Assembly: GCA_002436185.1 (NCBI GenBank) | Contig: DJKX01000070.1 | Location: 1 to 21,099 of the forward strand | DNA length: 21,099 nucleotides | Source: Fidelibacterota bacterium UBA6531 | Lineage (GTDB): Bacteria; Fidelibacterota; Marinisomatia; Marinisomatales; TCS55 | Reading direction: 5' to 3' | In this document: one piece after another, positions 1 through 8,734 of the stretch | Layout of the letters: every line of letters begins with the position of its first letter | Position numbering within the stretch: position 1 is the first letter of the stretch | The notes under the pieces: model-generated | Database searches by the model: none | What the model was told of the DNA's origin: nothing | The model's input: only the letters and a program-made list of their open reading frames with translations | Position numbers and translations under genes: made by a program

Positions 1-279
1 ACCCAGTCCAAATACAATTTCTTCTGAAGATGTGGAGTCATATTTAGTTAATCTACTTTCACCGGAAACTATTACTTTTTTTGCAATGTTTTTGAGGTCT
101 GTTTCCATACAACCGCCGCTGATTGCCCCTATCATATCACCTACTTCAGATATCAGTACTTTTGCTCCCTCCTTACGGTAGTGAGAACCCCGAACCTTTA
201 CCAGTGTAGCCAGCACACAGGATATACCGGTTGATTGGAATTGACGATATGCCTGTATTATCTGTTTAAGCTCATTCAT
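1..279 (-). CDS. XdhC/CoxI-family molybdenum hydroxylase maturation factor (N-terminal part)
   Basis: Ninety-three codons are visible, starting at the ATG ending at 279 and running off the left edge. The product begins MNELKQIIQAYRQF and carries XdhC-family features: an ATLVKVRGSHYRKEGAK segment, then ISGGCMETD, then a YD-containing stretch leading toward a GLG motif at the edge. In this family the protein binds or sulfurates the molybdenum cofactor and delivers it to xanthine-dehydrogenase-type enzymes. That fits its place 22 bases downstream of the three hcr genes, whose large subunit needs this cofactor. There is no clear ribosome site before the ATG, so translation may depend on the upstream hcrB message. 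The C-terminal half, which normally holds an NAD-binding-like domain, is not in the window, so length and completeness cannot be judged. Confidence 0.85.
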   Translation of the reverse strand, partial: MNELKQIIQAYRQFQSTGISCVLATLVKVRGSHYRKEGAKVLISEVGDMIGAISGGCMETDLKNIAKKVIVSGESRLTKYDSTSSEEIVFGLG

Positions 280-301
280 TATCAAAAAATATCAACATTT
301 A

Positions 302-1222
302 CTAATGCAGGGTTTCCCAACATTCCTTGAGATACACATTTATCATTTCCCGGCGGTATTTCAGGGGCATTAAGTCGTTTTCAACCGTTTTACAGTTTTT
401 TCGTGCCTGCTTAATAAGTGATTCCAGTGTCAGTGATTTCAAGGCTTCTTTAATTAGAACCGGTGACATGGATACCCCATTTAAACATATTCGTGCTATT
501 CTATCAGAATCCACAGTCGCAGCTACTGTTAAAGATGTAAAATCCAGTGTTTTCCGAAGCCTCAATTTTCTATACCACCATTTTTCCGCTTTGATAGGAA
601 TAGTAATTCCAGTGAGAATTGAATGTTCATCCAGTTCGTTGGATTTTATCCCGCAAGGCAGATACAATTCTGTTAATGGTTTTTGGATAGAACCCGATGG
701 AGTTAAAAATATTATTTCTGATTCCAAAGCCACGAGTGCGGTGGCTGTATCAGAAACATTCCGCGCATAGCAACTTTTATTCCCGCCAGTAACCTGACAG
801 ATATCGCCTTTATCTTTTAAGCAGGAACCAATAGAATCTCTCCATTCTTTCGACTGATTGTAAAATATACATCTGTTATTTACCAGCAGGTTTCCGCCGA
901 TGGTGGCTGTCTTCCGGATTACTGGAGTTGCTACAGATTTTGCCGCTTCAGAAATGAGAGGATAGTTGGAATTGATAATATCTGATGAAATAATATCATC
1001 CAGAGTTGTCATGGCACCCAAGTGAAGATGATCTTTATTTACAGTAATGGATTTCAATTCATCCAATCTACTCAAATCAATAATATGATCATGAGTGTCC
1101 AGTTTCTGTTTCCGGTAAATCTGGATATCTGTTCCCCCTGCAAAATAGGTATAATTCCCTGAATAATTATCGGCAATAGACAGTGTTTCCTCCACTGATG
1201 AGGGAATATGATAATATTCCAT
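302..1222 (-). CDS. hcrB: 4-hydroxybenzoyl-CoA reductase, beta subunit (FAD + 4Fe-4S)
   Basis: This 306-residue protein is the FAD-binding subunit of a molybdenum hydroxylase. FAD-domain motifs are seen at FAGGTDIQ (about 27-34) and ATIGGNLLVNNRC (about 106-118). What separates it from ordinary xanthine dehydrogenase or CO dehydrogenase medium subunits is an insertion of about 40 residues holding four cysteines at 118, 134, 142 and 151 (spacing x15, x7, x8), starting CIFYNQSKEWR. As I recall, that spacing and sequence match the extra [4Fe-4S] insertion known from the Thauera HcrB. The insertion is thought to feed low-potential electrons from ferredoxin through FAD toward the molybdenum site. 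The start codon overlaps the hcrA stop (TAATG), with AAAGGAG upstream. The product would work with HcrA and HcrC in the cytoplasm. Confidence 0.93.
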   Translation of the reverse strand: MEYYHIPSSVEETLSIADNYSGNYTYFAGGTDIQIYRKQKLDTHDHIIDLSRLDELKSITVNKDHLHLGAMTTLDDIISSDIINSNYPLISEAAKSVATPVIRKTATIGGNLLVNNRCIFYNQSKEWRDSIGSCLKDKGDICQVTGGNKSCYARNVSDTATALVALESEIIFLTPSGSIQKPLTELYLPCGIKSNELDEHSILTGITIPIKAEKWWYRKLRLRKTLDFTSLTVAATVDSDRIARICLNGVSMSPVLIKEALKSLTLESLIKQARKNCKTVENDLMPLKYRREMINVYLKECWETLH

Positions 1223-3498
1223 TATGACATCTCCTTTAACTTAGACAGGACTTTATCCGGTGTCATGGGAAGTTCCATCATCCGGATGCCCACAGCATCA
1301 TAAACGGCATTCCCTATTGAGGGCAATACTGGATGAATAGGGCCTTCGCCGGCTTCCTTGGCACCATAGGGACCTTCAGGATCATTGGATTCAATGATAC
1401 TAATATCCATATCAGGAGTATCTACACTGGATGGAATGCGATAATCAAAGAAATTGGGATTCATCTGTTGACCATTCTTGTAGCGCATTTCTTCCGTCAG
1501 TGCCTGCCCAATGCCCATATGAATACTGCCTTCTATCTGGCCTTCTACAGCAAGCGGGTTTAATGCCTTTCCACAATCATGAGCAGCCCATATTTTTTCT
1601 ACATTCACTTCACCCGTATCAGAGTTTACCGTAACTTCTGAAATAAAAGCCCCAAAACTATACGAAGGACTCAAACCTGCACCAGCACCCTTATATTTGC
1701 CCCCCAGCTTTGGCGAAATATAATGCCCACTTTCCACAAAGGCACCTCTACCGGCCATGGCAATTTCTACTCCATCCTCCCAGCTGAGATCAATAGATTT
1801 GTCCTGTGTCTGAATTCGAGAATTTGCAAAAATCAGTTTGTCCGGTGAAACATTTTTTTCTTTCCCAATAGCCTTAGCCATTTCTTTCCTGATGTTAGAT
1901 GAGGCTGTCTTAGCGGCATTGCCAACCATAAAAGTAACCCGACTGGAATAACTGCCCAGATCTACCGGTGTGGTCTTGGTATCTGCCACCTCTACCTGCA
2001 CATAATCTAAGGCAATGCCCAGTTCTTCAGCCGCTATCTGCACCAGCATGGTATCACTGCCTTGACCAATTTCACTGGCACCACTGAACATCACAATACG
2101 TCCATCAAAATCCAGCTTTGCATGAACCACTGTTTGGGGATAGCGGTTCCATATGATTGGAAGGGCACTTCCACTAATGAAAAATCCACAGGCAATACCC
2201 AATCCTCTGCCATAGGGAAGTTTACCATAGCGTTTGTCCCAATCCGATTTTTTGCGGACTGTGTCCAAACAATCTCGGACACCATTACTGGTAATCCTGA
2301 ACTCACCAACTGTGAACGAATTTTCAGGGAGAAAATTCTTATTGCGCAAGTCACAGGGATCCATATTCAAATCCTGTGCCAGCATATCCAGGATGACTTC
2401 TACTGCATACCGGGGATTTACCGCACCATGTCCCCGCATGGCACCGCATTGATGTTTATTGGTGTATGCACGACGCGTACGGAAACCGAACTTATCAATT
2501 TTGTAGGGTCCTTGAAGCAACACCCCATTATAATAAGATGTTACCACCCCAAAACTTCCATATGCTCCTCCATCAATAATAATATCCGTATCCAGTGCTG
2601 TGATTTTCCCCGAATTATCACATGATACAGACATGCTCATCTCTGTTGGATGCCGTCCATGATGAGTGATGAACACCTCTTCCCGGGAAAAGGTACACTT
2701 GACAGGCTGTTTAGTTTTCATTGCCATATAGGCAGTGATCATTTCATGGGGGAAGGGATCACTCTTTCCTCCGAATCCACCGCCAAGAGCCGGTTTTTGC
2801 ACCTGAATCTTATGTAGCGGAAGACCAAGGACTTTGGATAGATTTTTATGCAGATAATGAGGTACCTGGGTGGCACTGATTACTGTAAGGGTTTTATCTC
2901 CATTCCAGATTGCCAAAGTGGAATGAGGTTCTGTAAAGGCATGGGTTACTCCCGCAAATTTAAAGAAACCAGTCTGTTTATATTTTGCGGTCTCCAATTC
3001 CTTTTCTGGTTCATTAAATCGTAACTCCGCTGTTTTATGAATATTTTTCCCATCTTTTGTATGTGGATGAATCTGTTCTTCCAAATTACATTTTTCAAGA
3101 GAATCATGAGGGTCGGTAAATGCTGTAATGGATTCATACTCAACTTTGATATTTTTTACGGCTTCCTGAGCTGCCTCTACAGTTTTACCAGCTACAGCAG
3201 CAACAATTTCGCCATTATAACGTACCTTTTCTACAGCCATTGCAGTCTCATCAGGACTGATGGGAAGAATGCCAAATGATACAGGTATATCTTTCCCTGT
3301 AGCAACAGCCACTACGCCGGGATAAGACTTAGCGCTTGAAATGTCCAGTGATTTAATTTTTGCGTGGGACTCAGTACTTCGCAGAAAAGTAAGATAAAGC
3401 ATATTGGGCAGTTTATAATCATCCGTGTACATTGCCTGACCTCTTACTTTCTCTACTCCATCGATATATGGTGTGGGTTTCCCAATAGGACCACTCAT
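1222..3498 (-). CDS. hcrA: 4-hydroxybenzoyl-CoA reductase, alpha (molybdopterin) subunit
   Basis: A 758-residue xanthine-oxidase-family large subunit, close to the known HcrA length. It holds the molybdenum site that reductively removes the para-hydroxyl of 4-hydroxybenzoyl-CoA, giving benzoyl-CoA and water. Visible landmarks are the N-terminal 'hammerhead' domain (GVVAVATGKDIPV onward), the cofactor loop GGGFGGKSDPFPHE, the segment CGAMRGHGAVNPRYAVE, and near the C-terminus GAKEAGEG (about 712-719). There Glu718 sits where the family's catalytic glutamate is expected. The KEAGEG form resembles HcrA more than the usual KGVGE of xanthine dehydrogenases. The start lies in an ATGA overlap with hcrC, with AAGGAG eight bases ahead. 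An aldehyde oxidase or another aryl hydroxylase is the main alternative, but the partner subunit with the 4Fe-4S insertion argues against it. Confidence 0.92.
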   Translation of the reverse strand: MSGPIGKPTPYIDGVEKVRGQAMYTDDYKLPNMLYLTFLRSTESHAKIKSLDISSAKSYPGVVAVATGKDIPVSFGILPISPDETAMAVEKVRYNGEIVAAVAGKTVEAAQEAVKNIKVEYESITAFTDPHDSLEKCNLEEQIHPHTKDGKNIHKTAELRFNEPEKELETAKYKQTGFFKFAGVTHAFTEPHSTLAIWNGDKTLTVISATQVPHYLHKNLSKVLGLPLHKIQVQKPALGGGFGGKSDPFPHEMITAYMAMKTKQPVKCTFSREEVFITHHGRHPTEMSMSVSCDNSGKITALDTDIIIDGGAYGSFGVVTSYYNGVLLQGPYKIDKFGFRTRRAYTNKHQCGAMRGHGAVNPRYAVEVILDMLAQDLNMDPCDLRNKNFLPENSFTVGEFRITSNGVRDCLDTVRKKSDWDKRYGKLPYGRGLGIACGFFISGSALPIIWNRYPQTVVHAKLDFDGRIVMFSGASEIGQGSDTMLVQIAAEELGIALDYVQVEVADTKTTPVDLGSYSSRVTFMVGNAAKTASSNIRKEMAKAIGKEKNVSPDKLIFANSRIQTQDKSIDLSWEDGVEIAMAGRGAFVESGHYISPKLGGKYKGAGAGLSPSYSFGAFISEVTVNSDTGEVNVEKIWAAHDCGKALNPLAVEGQIEGSIHMGIGQALTEEMRYKNGQQMNPNFFDYRIPSSVDTPDMDISIIESNDPEGPYGAKEAGEGPIHPVLPSIGNAVYDAVGIRMMELPMTPDKVLSKLKEMS

Positions 3499-3968
3499 AC
3501 CTTCAACTCCTTACCTGCATTTTCTACCGCATCAATAATTTTTTTATAACCCGTACATCGGCAGAGGTTTCCGGACAATCCTTCCTTTATCTTTTCACGA
3601 TTGGCATTTGGATGTTCATCTAGAAATGGAATGGCTGTCATAACCACACCCGGAGTACAGAAACCGCATTGCAAGCCCCCATTTTTCACCAGATATTTTT
3701 GAACAGGATGTAAATCTTCCTTTGAACTAATTCCTTCTATCGTGATAATAGTTTTTCCCACACATCGAACTGTGGGAGTTAAGCAACCCAGAACAGGAAT
3801 GCCGTCAACTAGAATGGTACAACTGCCGCAAGTACCTTCATCACAGCATTTTTTTGTTCCGGTGAAATTCAAGCGTTCTCTTAAGGTAAATACAAGTGTT
3901 TCATCTGGATTAACCAAAACAATGTGTTCAAATCCATTTATGGATAATTTTGTTATTTTACTCTTCAT
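3495..3968 (-). CDS. hcrC: 4-hydroxybenzoyl-CoA reductase, gamma (2x 2Fe-2S) subunit
   Basis: A 157-residue small subunit carrying two [2Fe-2S] clusters. The plant-ferredoxin-type N-terminal domain has Cys42, 47 and 50 (CDEGTCGSC) plus Cys62. The four-helix domain has Cys101 and 104 (CGFC) and Cys136 and 138 (CRC), followed by TGYKKI. It passes electrons between the FAD subunit and the molybdenum centre. I chose the ATG at 3968, giving MKSKITKLSING. A longer reading frame to 4007 begins only with TTG and adds 13 residues that do not look like the family. No strong ribosome site precedes the ATG. The gene overlaps hcrA by four bases (ATGA), so the subunits are probably translationally coupled. 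An 84-base gap separates it from the SDR gene; I see no terminator there. Confidence 0.92.
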   Translation of the reverse strand: MKSKITKLSINGFEHIVLVNPDETLVFTLRERLNFTGTKKCCDEGTCGSCTILVDGIPVLGCLTPTVRCVGKTIITIEGISSKEDLHPVQKYLVKNGGLQCGFCTPGVVMTAIPFLDEHPNANREKIKEGLSGNLCRCTGYKKIIDAVENAGKELKV

Positions 3969-4052
3969 TTTTATATTGCTACGATAAGAAAGGCACTTAT
4001 AATCCAAGTATATTTTTTATTCATTGTATCTTGATTGTACCATGGATTTTGT

Positions 4053-4790
4053 TTAATGAAGATTGGCTCCAATACTCTTCCCGCCATCTACATGGATTAC
4101 CTGTCCGTTGATGAATTTCGATTCATCTGAAGCTAAGAACGCAACAGCGTGGGCAATATCTTCCGGGTGTCCTGCTTTTTTTGTGGGAATGGTATTCTCC
4201 AATTTCTTAAAAACTTCTGGTGGTAAACTCCGTGTCATGGGCGTATCTATCAGCCCGGGAGCTACTGCATTTACCGTGATGTTATTTTTGCCAAGCTCTA
4301 AAGCTAAAACACGGGTTAGGCTGACGATTCCTCCTTTAGATGAAGAATAATTCGACTGCCCTGCACTTCCCAACCACGAACGGGAAGCAATATTGACAAT
4401 TCGACCGTTGTTTTGTTCTCTCATAATAGGTGCAATTTCTTTACACATAAGCCAAGGACCCTTGAGGTTTACATCAATCACCGCATCAAAATCGCTTTCA
4501 TCCATCTTCCAAATCATATTATCCCGGATGATACCCGCATTATTCACAAGGCTATCAATCCTCCCGGATTTTGTTACTACCCCTTTAATGAAGGATTTTA
4601 CATCATCAGAATTCGTGACATCACCAGAAGCTCTAAACACACTATCATTTCCTCCAACATCAAACGAATCAGGAAACTCTCTATCTAAAATATGAACGAT
4701 TGCACCAGCATTTATAAAATGTTGCACGATAGATGCACCAATTCCTCTTGCACCTCCGGTTACAATTACAATTTTATTATTAAATTTCAT
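4053..4790 (-). CDS. SDR-family NAD(P)-dependent oxidoreductase (FabG-like; hydroxyacyl-CoA dehydrogenase candidate)
   Basis: A 245-residue classical short-chain dehydrogenase. It shows the nucleotide motif TGGARGIG (11-18), an acidic residue at the end of the second strand (ILDRE, Asp36, which favours NAD(H)), NNAG (83-86), the catalytic Tyr148 and Lys152 (YSSSK) with a preceding serine, and the C-terminal FINGQVIHVDGG. The start at 4790 is preceded by AGAGGT at good spacing; the longer frame to 4811 uses GTG and adds seven residues. FabG-like sequence alone does not fix the substrate. From its place in a benzoyl-CoA cluster I infer a 3-hydroxyacyl-CoA or alicyclic hydroxyacyl-CoA substrate, as with BadH-type enzymes of related pathways. 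Because a HAD-family dehydrogenase lies immediately upstream, it may serve a side route or another intermediate. Confidence 0.88.
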   Translation of the reverse strand: MKFNNKIVIVTGGARGIGASIVQHFINAGAIVHILDREFPDSFDVGGNDSVFRASGDVTNSDDVKSFIKGVVTKSGRIDSLVNNAGIIRDNMIWKMDESDFDAVIDVNLKGPWLMCKEIAPIMREQNNGRIVNIASRSWLGSAGQSNYSSSKGGIVSLTRVLALELGKNNITVNAVAPGLIDTPMTRSLPPEVFKKLENTIPTKKAGHPEDIAHAVAFLASDESKFINGQVIHVDGGKSIGANLH

Positions 4791-4810
4791 TTCTACCTCT
4801 TTTTTTATCA

Positions 4811-4847
4811 CTAAGAAACGAAGGAACTAAGTGAAATTATTTCTTAG
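4811..4847. repeat. 8-bp inverted repeat between the HAD/ECH and SDR genes
   Basis: The arms CTAAGAAA (4811-4818) and TTTCTTAG (4840-4847) are perfect reverse complements around a 21-base loop in the gap between two genes. No T-run follows on either strand, so this does not look like a standard terminator. It could be an mRNA-processing or stabilising hairpin, or chance in AT-rich DNA. Confidence 0.4.
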
Positions 4848-4868
4848 ATCCTTTACAATTTATTTCCA

Positions 4869-6854
4869 CTAGCGCCCCTTATACTCCGGTGGTTTTTTAC
4901 CTACTGATTGGAGCCCGACAAGTGCATCATTTGTATTAAAAACAGTTTCCAAATGGTCAAGTTCAGATATGGGTCCGGTATTTTTATTGACCAAATTCTC
5001 CACCATATTCATAGCAATGGGTGCTTTTGTGCGAATTTTCCCAATTATTTTCTCCATTCCATCAGGAATTTCTTCAGTATTAAACAGTGTATCCATAGTT
5101 GTATTGTTAAAATAGTCAGATAATTTCTGCCATTTATCAGAAAGTGTAACAGAAGATTTCTCAGTTTTATCAGGATTTGCAATAATGGAGATCATTTCTT
5201 CCCACGAAATCACCTTATCGATGAGTCCAATTTCTTCCGCCTTTTGTGCAGTTAGAATTTGTCCGGTATAAATTAGATATTTTGTGAGTCCTTTACCAAT
5301 TCTGCCTATGGGCCGTTGAGTACCCCCCAATCCAGGATAAATTCCAATTCCGGTTTCAGGGAACGCAAAAATAGCTTTGTCTAATGCTACAATGATATCG
5401 GCTGTTAGTGCCAGTTCTAATCCACCCCCGAGTGCCAATCCGTTTGCAATTACAATGACCTTCTTATTGGACTCATCAATTCGGGTGAACAAATTTTGTC
5501 CAAAGGTGGTAAAATCCACAATATTAGAAATGGTACCCGCTTTTATATGGTCAATGAAAAATTTAATGTCAGCGCCTGCAACGAATGCTTTCCCCCTACC
5601 GGTTATTACAATATTTGTTAATGATTCATTTCCATCCAACGCATCAAAAGCATCTGCTAATTGTGCAACAACAGTTGGGTTCATCGCATTCATACCTTCC
5701 GGGCGGTTGATAGTAATCACTCCCGTAGTACCATCAATTTCACTGGTAACGTATTCCGGTTTCCAGTTTTCAGTGGACATTGAATTTGGAAAGTTTAATT
5801 TCCACTTTTCCATCAAATCACGAACCAATTCTGCAGCTTTTTCTTCTCCCAATTTAGAGTAGCAATCTATGGGTGTCTTTCGCCATTTTAACCCCACACC
5901 TGCACCACGATTAATGTCTCCCGTAGTGCATACATTTTCATCCAATAACTGACCACATACAAATAGAGTTACGGCTAACAATCTATCTGAAATTAGCTTG
6001 GCAACAGTTGGGTTTACTTCTACTTGGTCTGATATATTCCAGTCTTCATTATTTTCGGTTTGTGCTTTTAATATTTTCGCTGGATGATAAAATTCACCAT
6101 ACGCATCTTCCAAGGTTTTTTGAGAGTGATAGGCAATGGCAATCCCAGTTGCATTCATTAGTGCAAATGGACCCATTCCACACACAAACGTACGCATAGC
6201 AACCGAATCAATTTCACCAGGTGTCGCCAAATTATCTTCATAGATACGAACTGCTTCATTCAACCAGGGCACAAAAAATCGGTTTACGACAAACCCGTGG
6301 GCATCTTTGCAGGTTATAGGGTCCTTCCCACACCGCTGCATAAACCACATGCAATCATTAAAAGTTTTATCGTTGGTTTCATCTCCCTTAACAACTTCTA
6401 CCAAGCGATTCTTAGCTGCATGATAAAAGAAATGCAAACCCAAAAATCGTTCCGGATGCTTAACAGATTGTGCCAATTCTGTTACTGAAAATGATGAGGT
6501 GTTGGTTGCAAGAATAGCATCTGTAGCCACAATTTCACTCACCTGTGTGAATAAATTCTCTTTCACTCTTTTATCTTCAAACACCGCTTCAATGACGATC
6601 TGACATTGCGCAAGGTCATTCATATCAGTTGTTGGTTGAATTCGATTAATGATGTTCTGCATTTGTTCTGGTGAAAATATTCGTCTTTCAACACCTTCAG
6701 ACAGAACAGTCTTGACGCTGGTCATCCCCTTTTCTAAGAATTGGTCTTCTCTATCTACCATGAAAACTGTAAGACCTTCCTGAGCAAATTTTTGGGTGAG
6801 GGCAGAACCCATTGTGCCGGCACCGATAATTCCTACATGGGTTATTTTCATCAT
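4869..6854 (-). CDS. 3-hydroxyacyl-CoA dehydrogenase / enoyl-CoA hydratase fusion
   Basis: A 661-residue two-enzyme protein. The N-terminal part is a HAD-type dehydrogenase: NAD motif GAGTMG (about 11-16), ATNTSSFSVTELA, FYHAAKNRLVEVV, and the signature DAHGFVVNRFF. The C-terminal part (roughly 375 to 570) is a crotonase fold with AGADIKFF, LALGGGLELAL and FPETGIGIYPGLGGTQR, so both usual catalytic glutamates are present. Domain order is dehydrogenase first, opposite to FadB/FadJ and like several archaeal and anaerobe proteins. It probably hydrates and oxidises the acyl-CoAs made after ring opening, for example 3-hydroxypimelyl-CoA to 3-oxopimelyl-CoA. I place the start at 6854, where ATGATG overlaps the stop of the upstream gene (ATGA); the longer frame begins with TTG. 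There is no strong ribosome site, so coupling is likely. Confidence 0.92.
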   Translation of the reverse strand: MMKITHVGIIGAGTMGSALTQKFAQEGLTVFMVDREDQFLEKGMTSVKTVLSEGVERRIFSPEQMQNIINRIQPTTDMNDLAQCQIVIEAVFEDKRVKENLFTQVSEIVATDAILATNTSSFSVTELAQSVKHPERFLGLHFFYHAAKNRLVEVVKGDETNDKTFNDCMWFMQRCGKDPITCKDAHGFVVNRFFVPWLNEAVRIYEDNLATPGEIDSVAMRTFVCGMGPFALMNATGIAIAYHSQKTLEDAYGEFYHPAKILKAQTENNEDWNISDQVEVNPTVAKLISDRLLAVTLFVCGQLLDENVCTTGDINRGAGVGLKWRKTPIDCYSKLGEEKAAELVRDLMEKWKLNFPNSMSTENWKPEYVTSEIDGTTGVITINRPEGMNAMNPTVVAQLADAFDALDGNESLTNIVITGRGKAFVAGADIKFFIDHIKAGTISNIVDFTTFGQNLFTRIDESNKKVIVIANGLALGGGLELALTADIIVALDKAIFAFPETGIGIYPGLGGTQRPIGRIGKGLTKYLIYTGQILTAQKAEEIGLIDKVISWEEMISIIANPDKTEKSSVTLSDKWQKLSDYFNNTTMDTLFNTEEIPDGMEKIIGKIRTKAPIAMNMVENLVNKNTGPISELDHLETVFNTNDALVGLQSVGKKPPEYKGR

Positions 6855-7621
6855 TTTGAATATTTCCAATTTGGTTTTCTTTTTTCTAAAAATGAATTAA
6901 TTCCTTCATTGGCATCGTTGGTTTCCATTAGCTGACCGGTATATATTTCAGCTAACTCATCTAACTTTTGTGACAATGTTTCATTAAACTGCGTCCGCGC
7001 AGCCCGGTTCGCATATCTAAGTGAAGATGCACTTTTAGGTAGGATATGTTTTTCGATCCAAGAATCTGCTTCCTGTACCATATTGTCTTTATCTTCAAAT
7101 AATTGGGTTCCTAACCCAGATTCTACAATTTCTGATGCTTTCATACTTCTACCGGTGAGTAGAAGGTCATCTGCTTTGGTCTGTCCTACCTTCATTGGTA
7201 AAATCAGAGATGCAGGCGGAGCAAACACACCCAATATAATTTCCGGTTGTCCCATTCGTGCAGATTTATCTACAAATAAAAAATTGCAGGAAATTGCCAG
7301 TTCCATCCCACCACCTAAACATTGCCCGGATATCATCGCCATTGTTGGTACAGACAAATTGATGATAGTTTTAAATAGCAAGTGGAATTGCCGAAGCATT
7401 TCCGGAGCTTTTTCTTTCGTATGTTCCGGTACACTGGCACCAAAACTGAAATGGTCACCTGCACCAATGAATTGAATGAGCTTTACATACTGCTCGATAT
7501 TTTCAAACCCAGACTGGATTTGACCCATCATTTCAGCATCCAACACATTCGACTTGGGTGCATTTAATGTGAAGCACACTACCTGTCCATCATATTTTTC
7601 ACTTCTGATTATTTTATTCAT
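6851..7621 (-). CDS. dch: Cyclohexa-1,5-diene-1-carbonyl-CoA hydratase
   Basis: A 256-residue crotonase-family enzyme of the size expected for Dch/BamR. It adds water to the dienoyl-CoA produced by benzoyl-CoA reductase, giving 6-hydroxycyclohex-1-ene-1-carbonyl-CoA. Recognisable family segments are FSFGASV followed by PEH (58-67), GQCLGGGMELA (99-109) and GQPEIILGVFAPPAS (124-138). The oxyanion-hole GGG and the GQPE glutamate region are intact. It begins with ATG eight bases after the oah stop and overlaps the next gene by four bases. The adjacent oah and had genes encode the next two enzymes of the same route, which strengthens the call considerably over a generic enoyl-CoA hydratase. Confidence 0.92.
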   Translation of the reverse strand: MNKIIRSEKYDGQVVCFTLNAPKSNVLDAEMMGQIQSGFENIEQYVKLIQFIGAGDHFSFGASVPEHTKEKAPEMLRQFHLLFKTIINLSVPTMAMISGQCLGGGMELAISCNFLFVDKSARMGQPEIILGVFAPPASLILPMKVGQTKADDLLLTGRSMKASEIVESGLGTQLFEDKDNMVQEADSWIEKHILPKSASSLRYANRAARTQFNETLSQKLDELAEIYTGQLMETNDANEGINSFLEKRKPNWKYSK

Positions 7622-7629
7622 CTAATACC

Positions 7630-8718
7630 CTATTTCGGTAAGATTGTATCCAACATTTTTTCATTCCACGGTTCACCATTTGCCAGCATTTGACGCAGTT
7701 TCACAAAATTAATTTCACGATTTCCTTTGGATCCTTCATTAAATGCTCTAAACCCAGCTCTGCCTTCAGTCATCATATTTAATGCCAACCAATCTCTATT
7801 ACTTTCCTTATTTTGATCCCAATGTTCTAATTTTTTCTTACGGATTGAATTTATTGTTTTACTCAAACAGTTTGGGAAGGTCATCATCAGTTTTGTGCAC
7901 ATTTTCTCAACGGCAGCATCTAGTAGTGATAAATCCATTTCTCCGGTTTTCAGTATTGATTTTGCATCTGCTAAATCATCGCCTTGCTTTGGAAGACCAA
8001 ATATAATCTCACCTGTTTTCTTACTTGACCATTTATCAATTCTCACCAAGGGGTTGGGAATGAAATTACCATCTACTTTTATAGCTGGCACAATTTCAGT
8101 AATAAGTCCATATCTCAATGCTTCGTGGGCACTCCACGGATCGCACACTGTGCATGAAAACAATGCCCGTTCAACACCTACAAACAGATGCAGAAAATCT
8201 GTAGAGCCGCCATCAGGTGCACTTCCGTGTTTAGGCCCCGCCTGTCCAAAACGCGCCATATCCTGTGCGATGGAAAAATCGCAGGCCATTCCGATTTCCT
8301 GACCACCGCCAATCCGCATTCCATTCACCCGGTTGACAACTGGTTTATCGCACATTAAAATAGAAGATACCATATCATTAAACAAACGCATATACTGCTT
8401 GTATTCCTGCGGATTTCCTGCATAATACTCTGCATATTCTTTCGTATTCCCTCCTGTACAGAATGCTTTATCTCCAACGGCCGTAAAAACAACCGCTACG
8501 ACAGATCTATCATTTGATGCTTTCCTGAATGCCAGGATTACTTCTTTTACAGCTTGTGTTGTATAGGAATTATATTGACTTGGATTATTTAGAATTATCC
8601 ATGCATTATATAAGCCTTCAGCAGGTTTACCATGTACATTCAGGCATGGACGGTTTTCATAAATGATTTCCTTGAAATCAATGTCGATTAAATTGTGGCT
8701 TGTTAGATTACTGTTCAT
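7630..8718 (-). CDS. oah: 6-oxocyclohex-1-ene-1-carbonyl-CoA hydrolase (ring-opening)
   Basis: A 362-residue member of the Oah/BamA family. It adds water to 6-oxocyclohex-1-ene-1-carbonyl-CoA and then hydrolytically opens the ring to 3-hydroxypimelyl-CoA, so it is the committed ring-cleavage enzyme. Conserved blocks are NNPSQYNSYTT (44-54), AFCTGGN (85-91), RVNGMRIGGGQEIGMACDF (130-148) and FGQAGPKHGSAPDGGSTDFL (157-176). Primers for bamA as an anaerobic-aromatics marker target this kind of conserved sequence. The start at 8718 is chosen because GGAG lies seven bases upstream; the longer frame to 8748 begins with TTG and would overlap the previous gene. It sits between had and dch, its pathway neighbours. 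Confidence 0.95.
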   Translation of the reverse strand: MNSNLTSHNLIDIDFKEIIYENRPCLNVHGKPAEGLYNAWIILNNPSQYNSYTTQAVKEVILAFRKASNDRSVVAVVFTAVGDKAFCTGGNTKEYAEYYAGNPQEYKQYMRLFNDMVSSILMCDKPVVNRVNGMRIGGGQEIGMACDFSIAQDMARFGQAGPKHGSAPDGGSTDFLHLFVGVERALFSCTVCDPWSAHEALRYGLITEIVPAIKVDGNFIPNPLVRIDKWSSKKTGEIIFGLPKQGDDLADAKSILKTGEMDLSLLDAAVEKMCTKLMMTFPNCLSKTINSIRKKKLEHWDQNKESNRDWLALNMMTEGRAGFRAFNEGSKGNREINFVKLRQMLANGEPWNEKMLDTILPK

Positions 8719-8734
8719 ATCATTCTCCAAATAG

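Noticed and set aside
2062..2625. A 187-codon plus-strand ORF inside hcrA
   Set aside because: Antisense shadow of the conserved molybdopterin subunit, with no recognisable protein features.
4811..4847. Rho-independent terminator at the CTAAGAAA/TTTCTTAG inverted repeat
   Set aside because: The stem is AT-rich, the loop is 21 bases long, and no T-run follows on the minus strand, so termination there is not supported.
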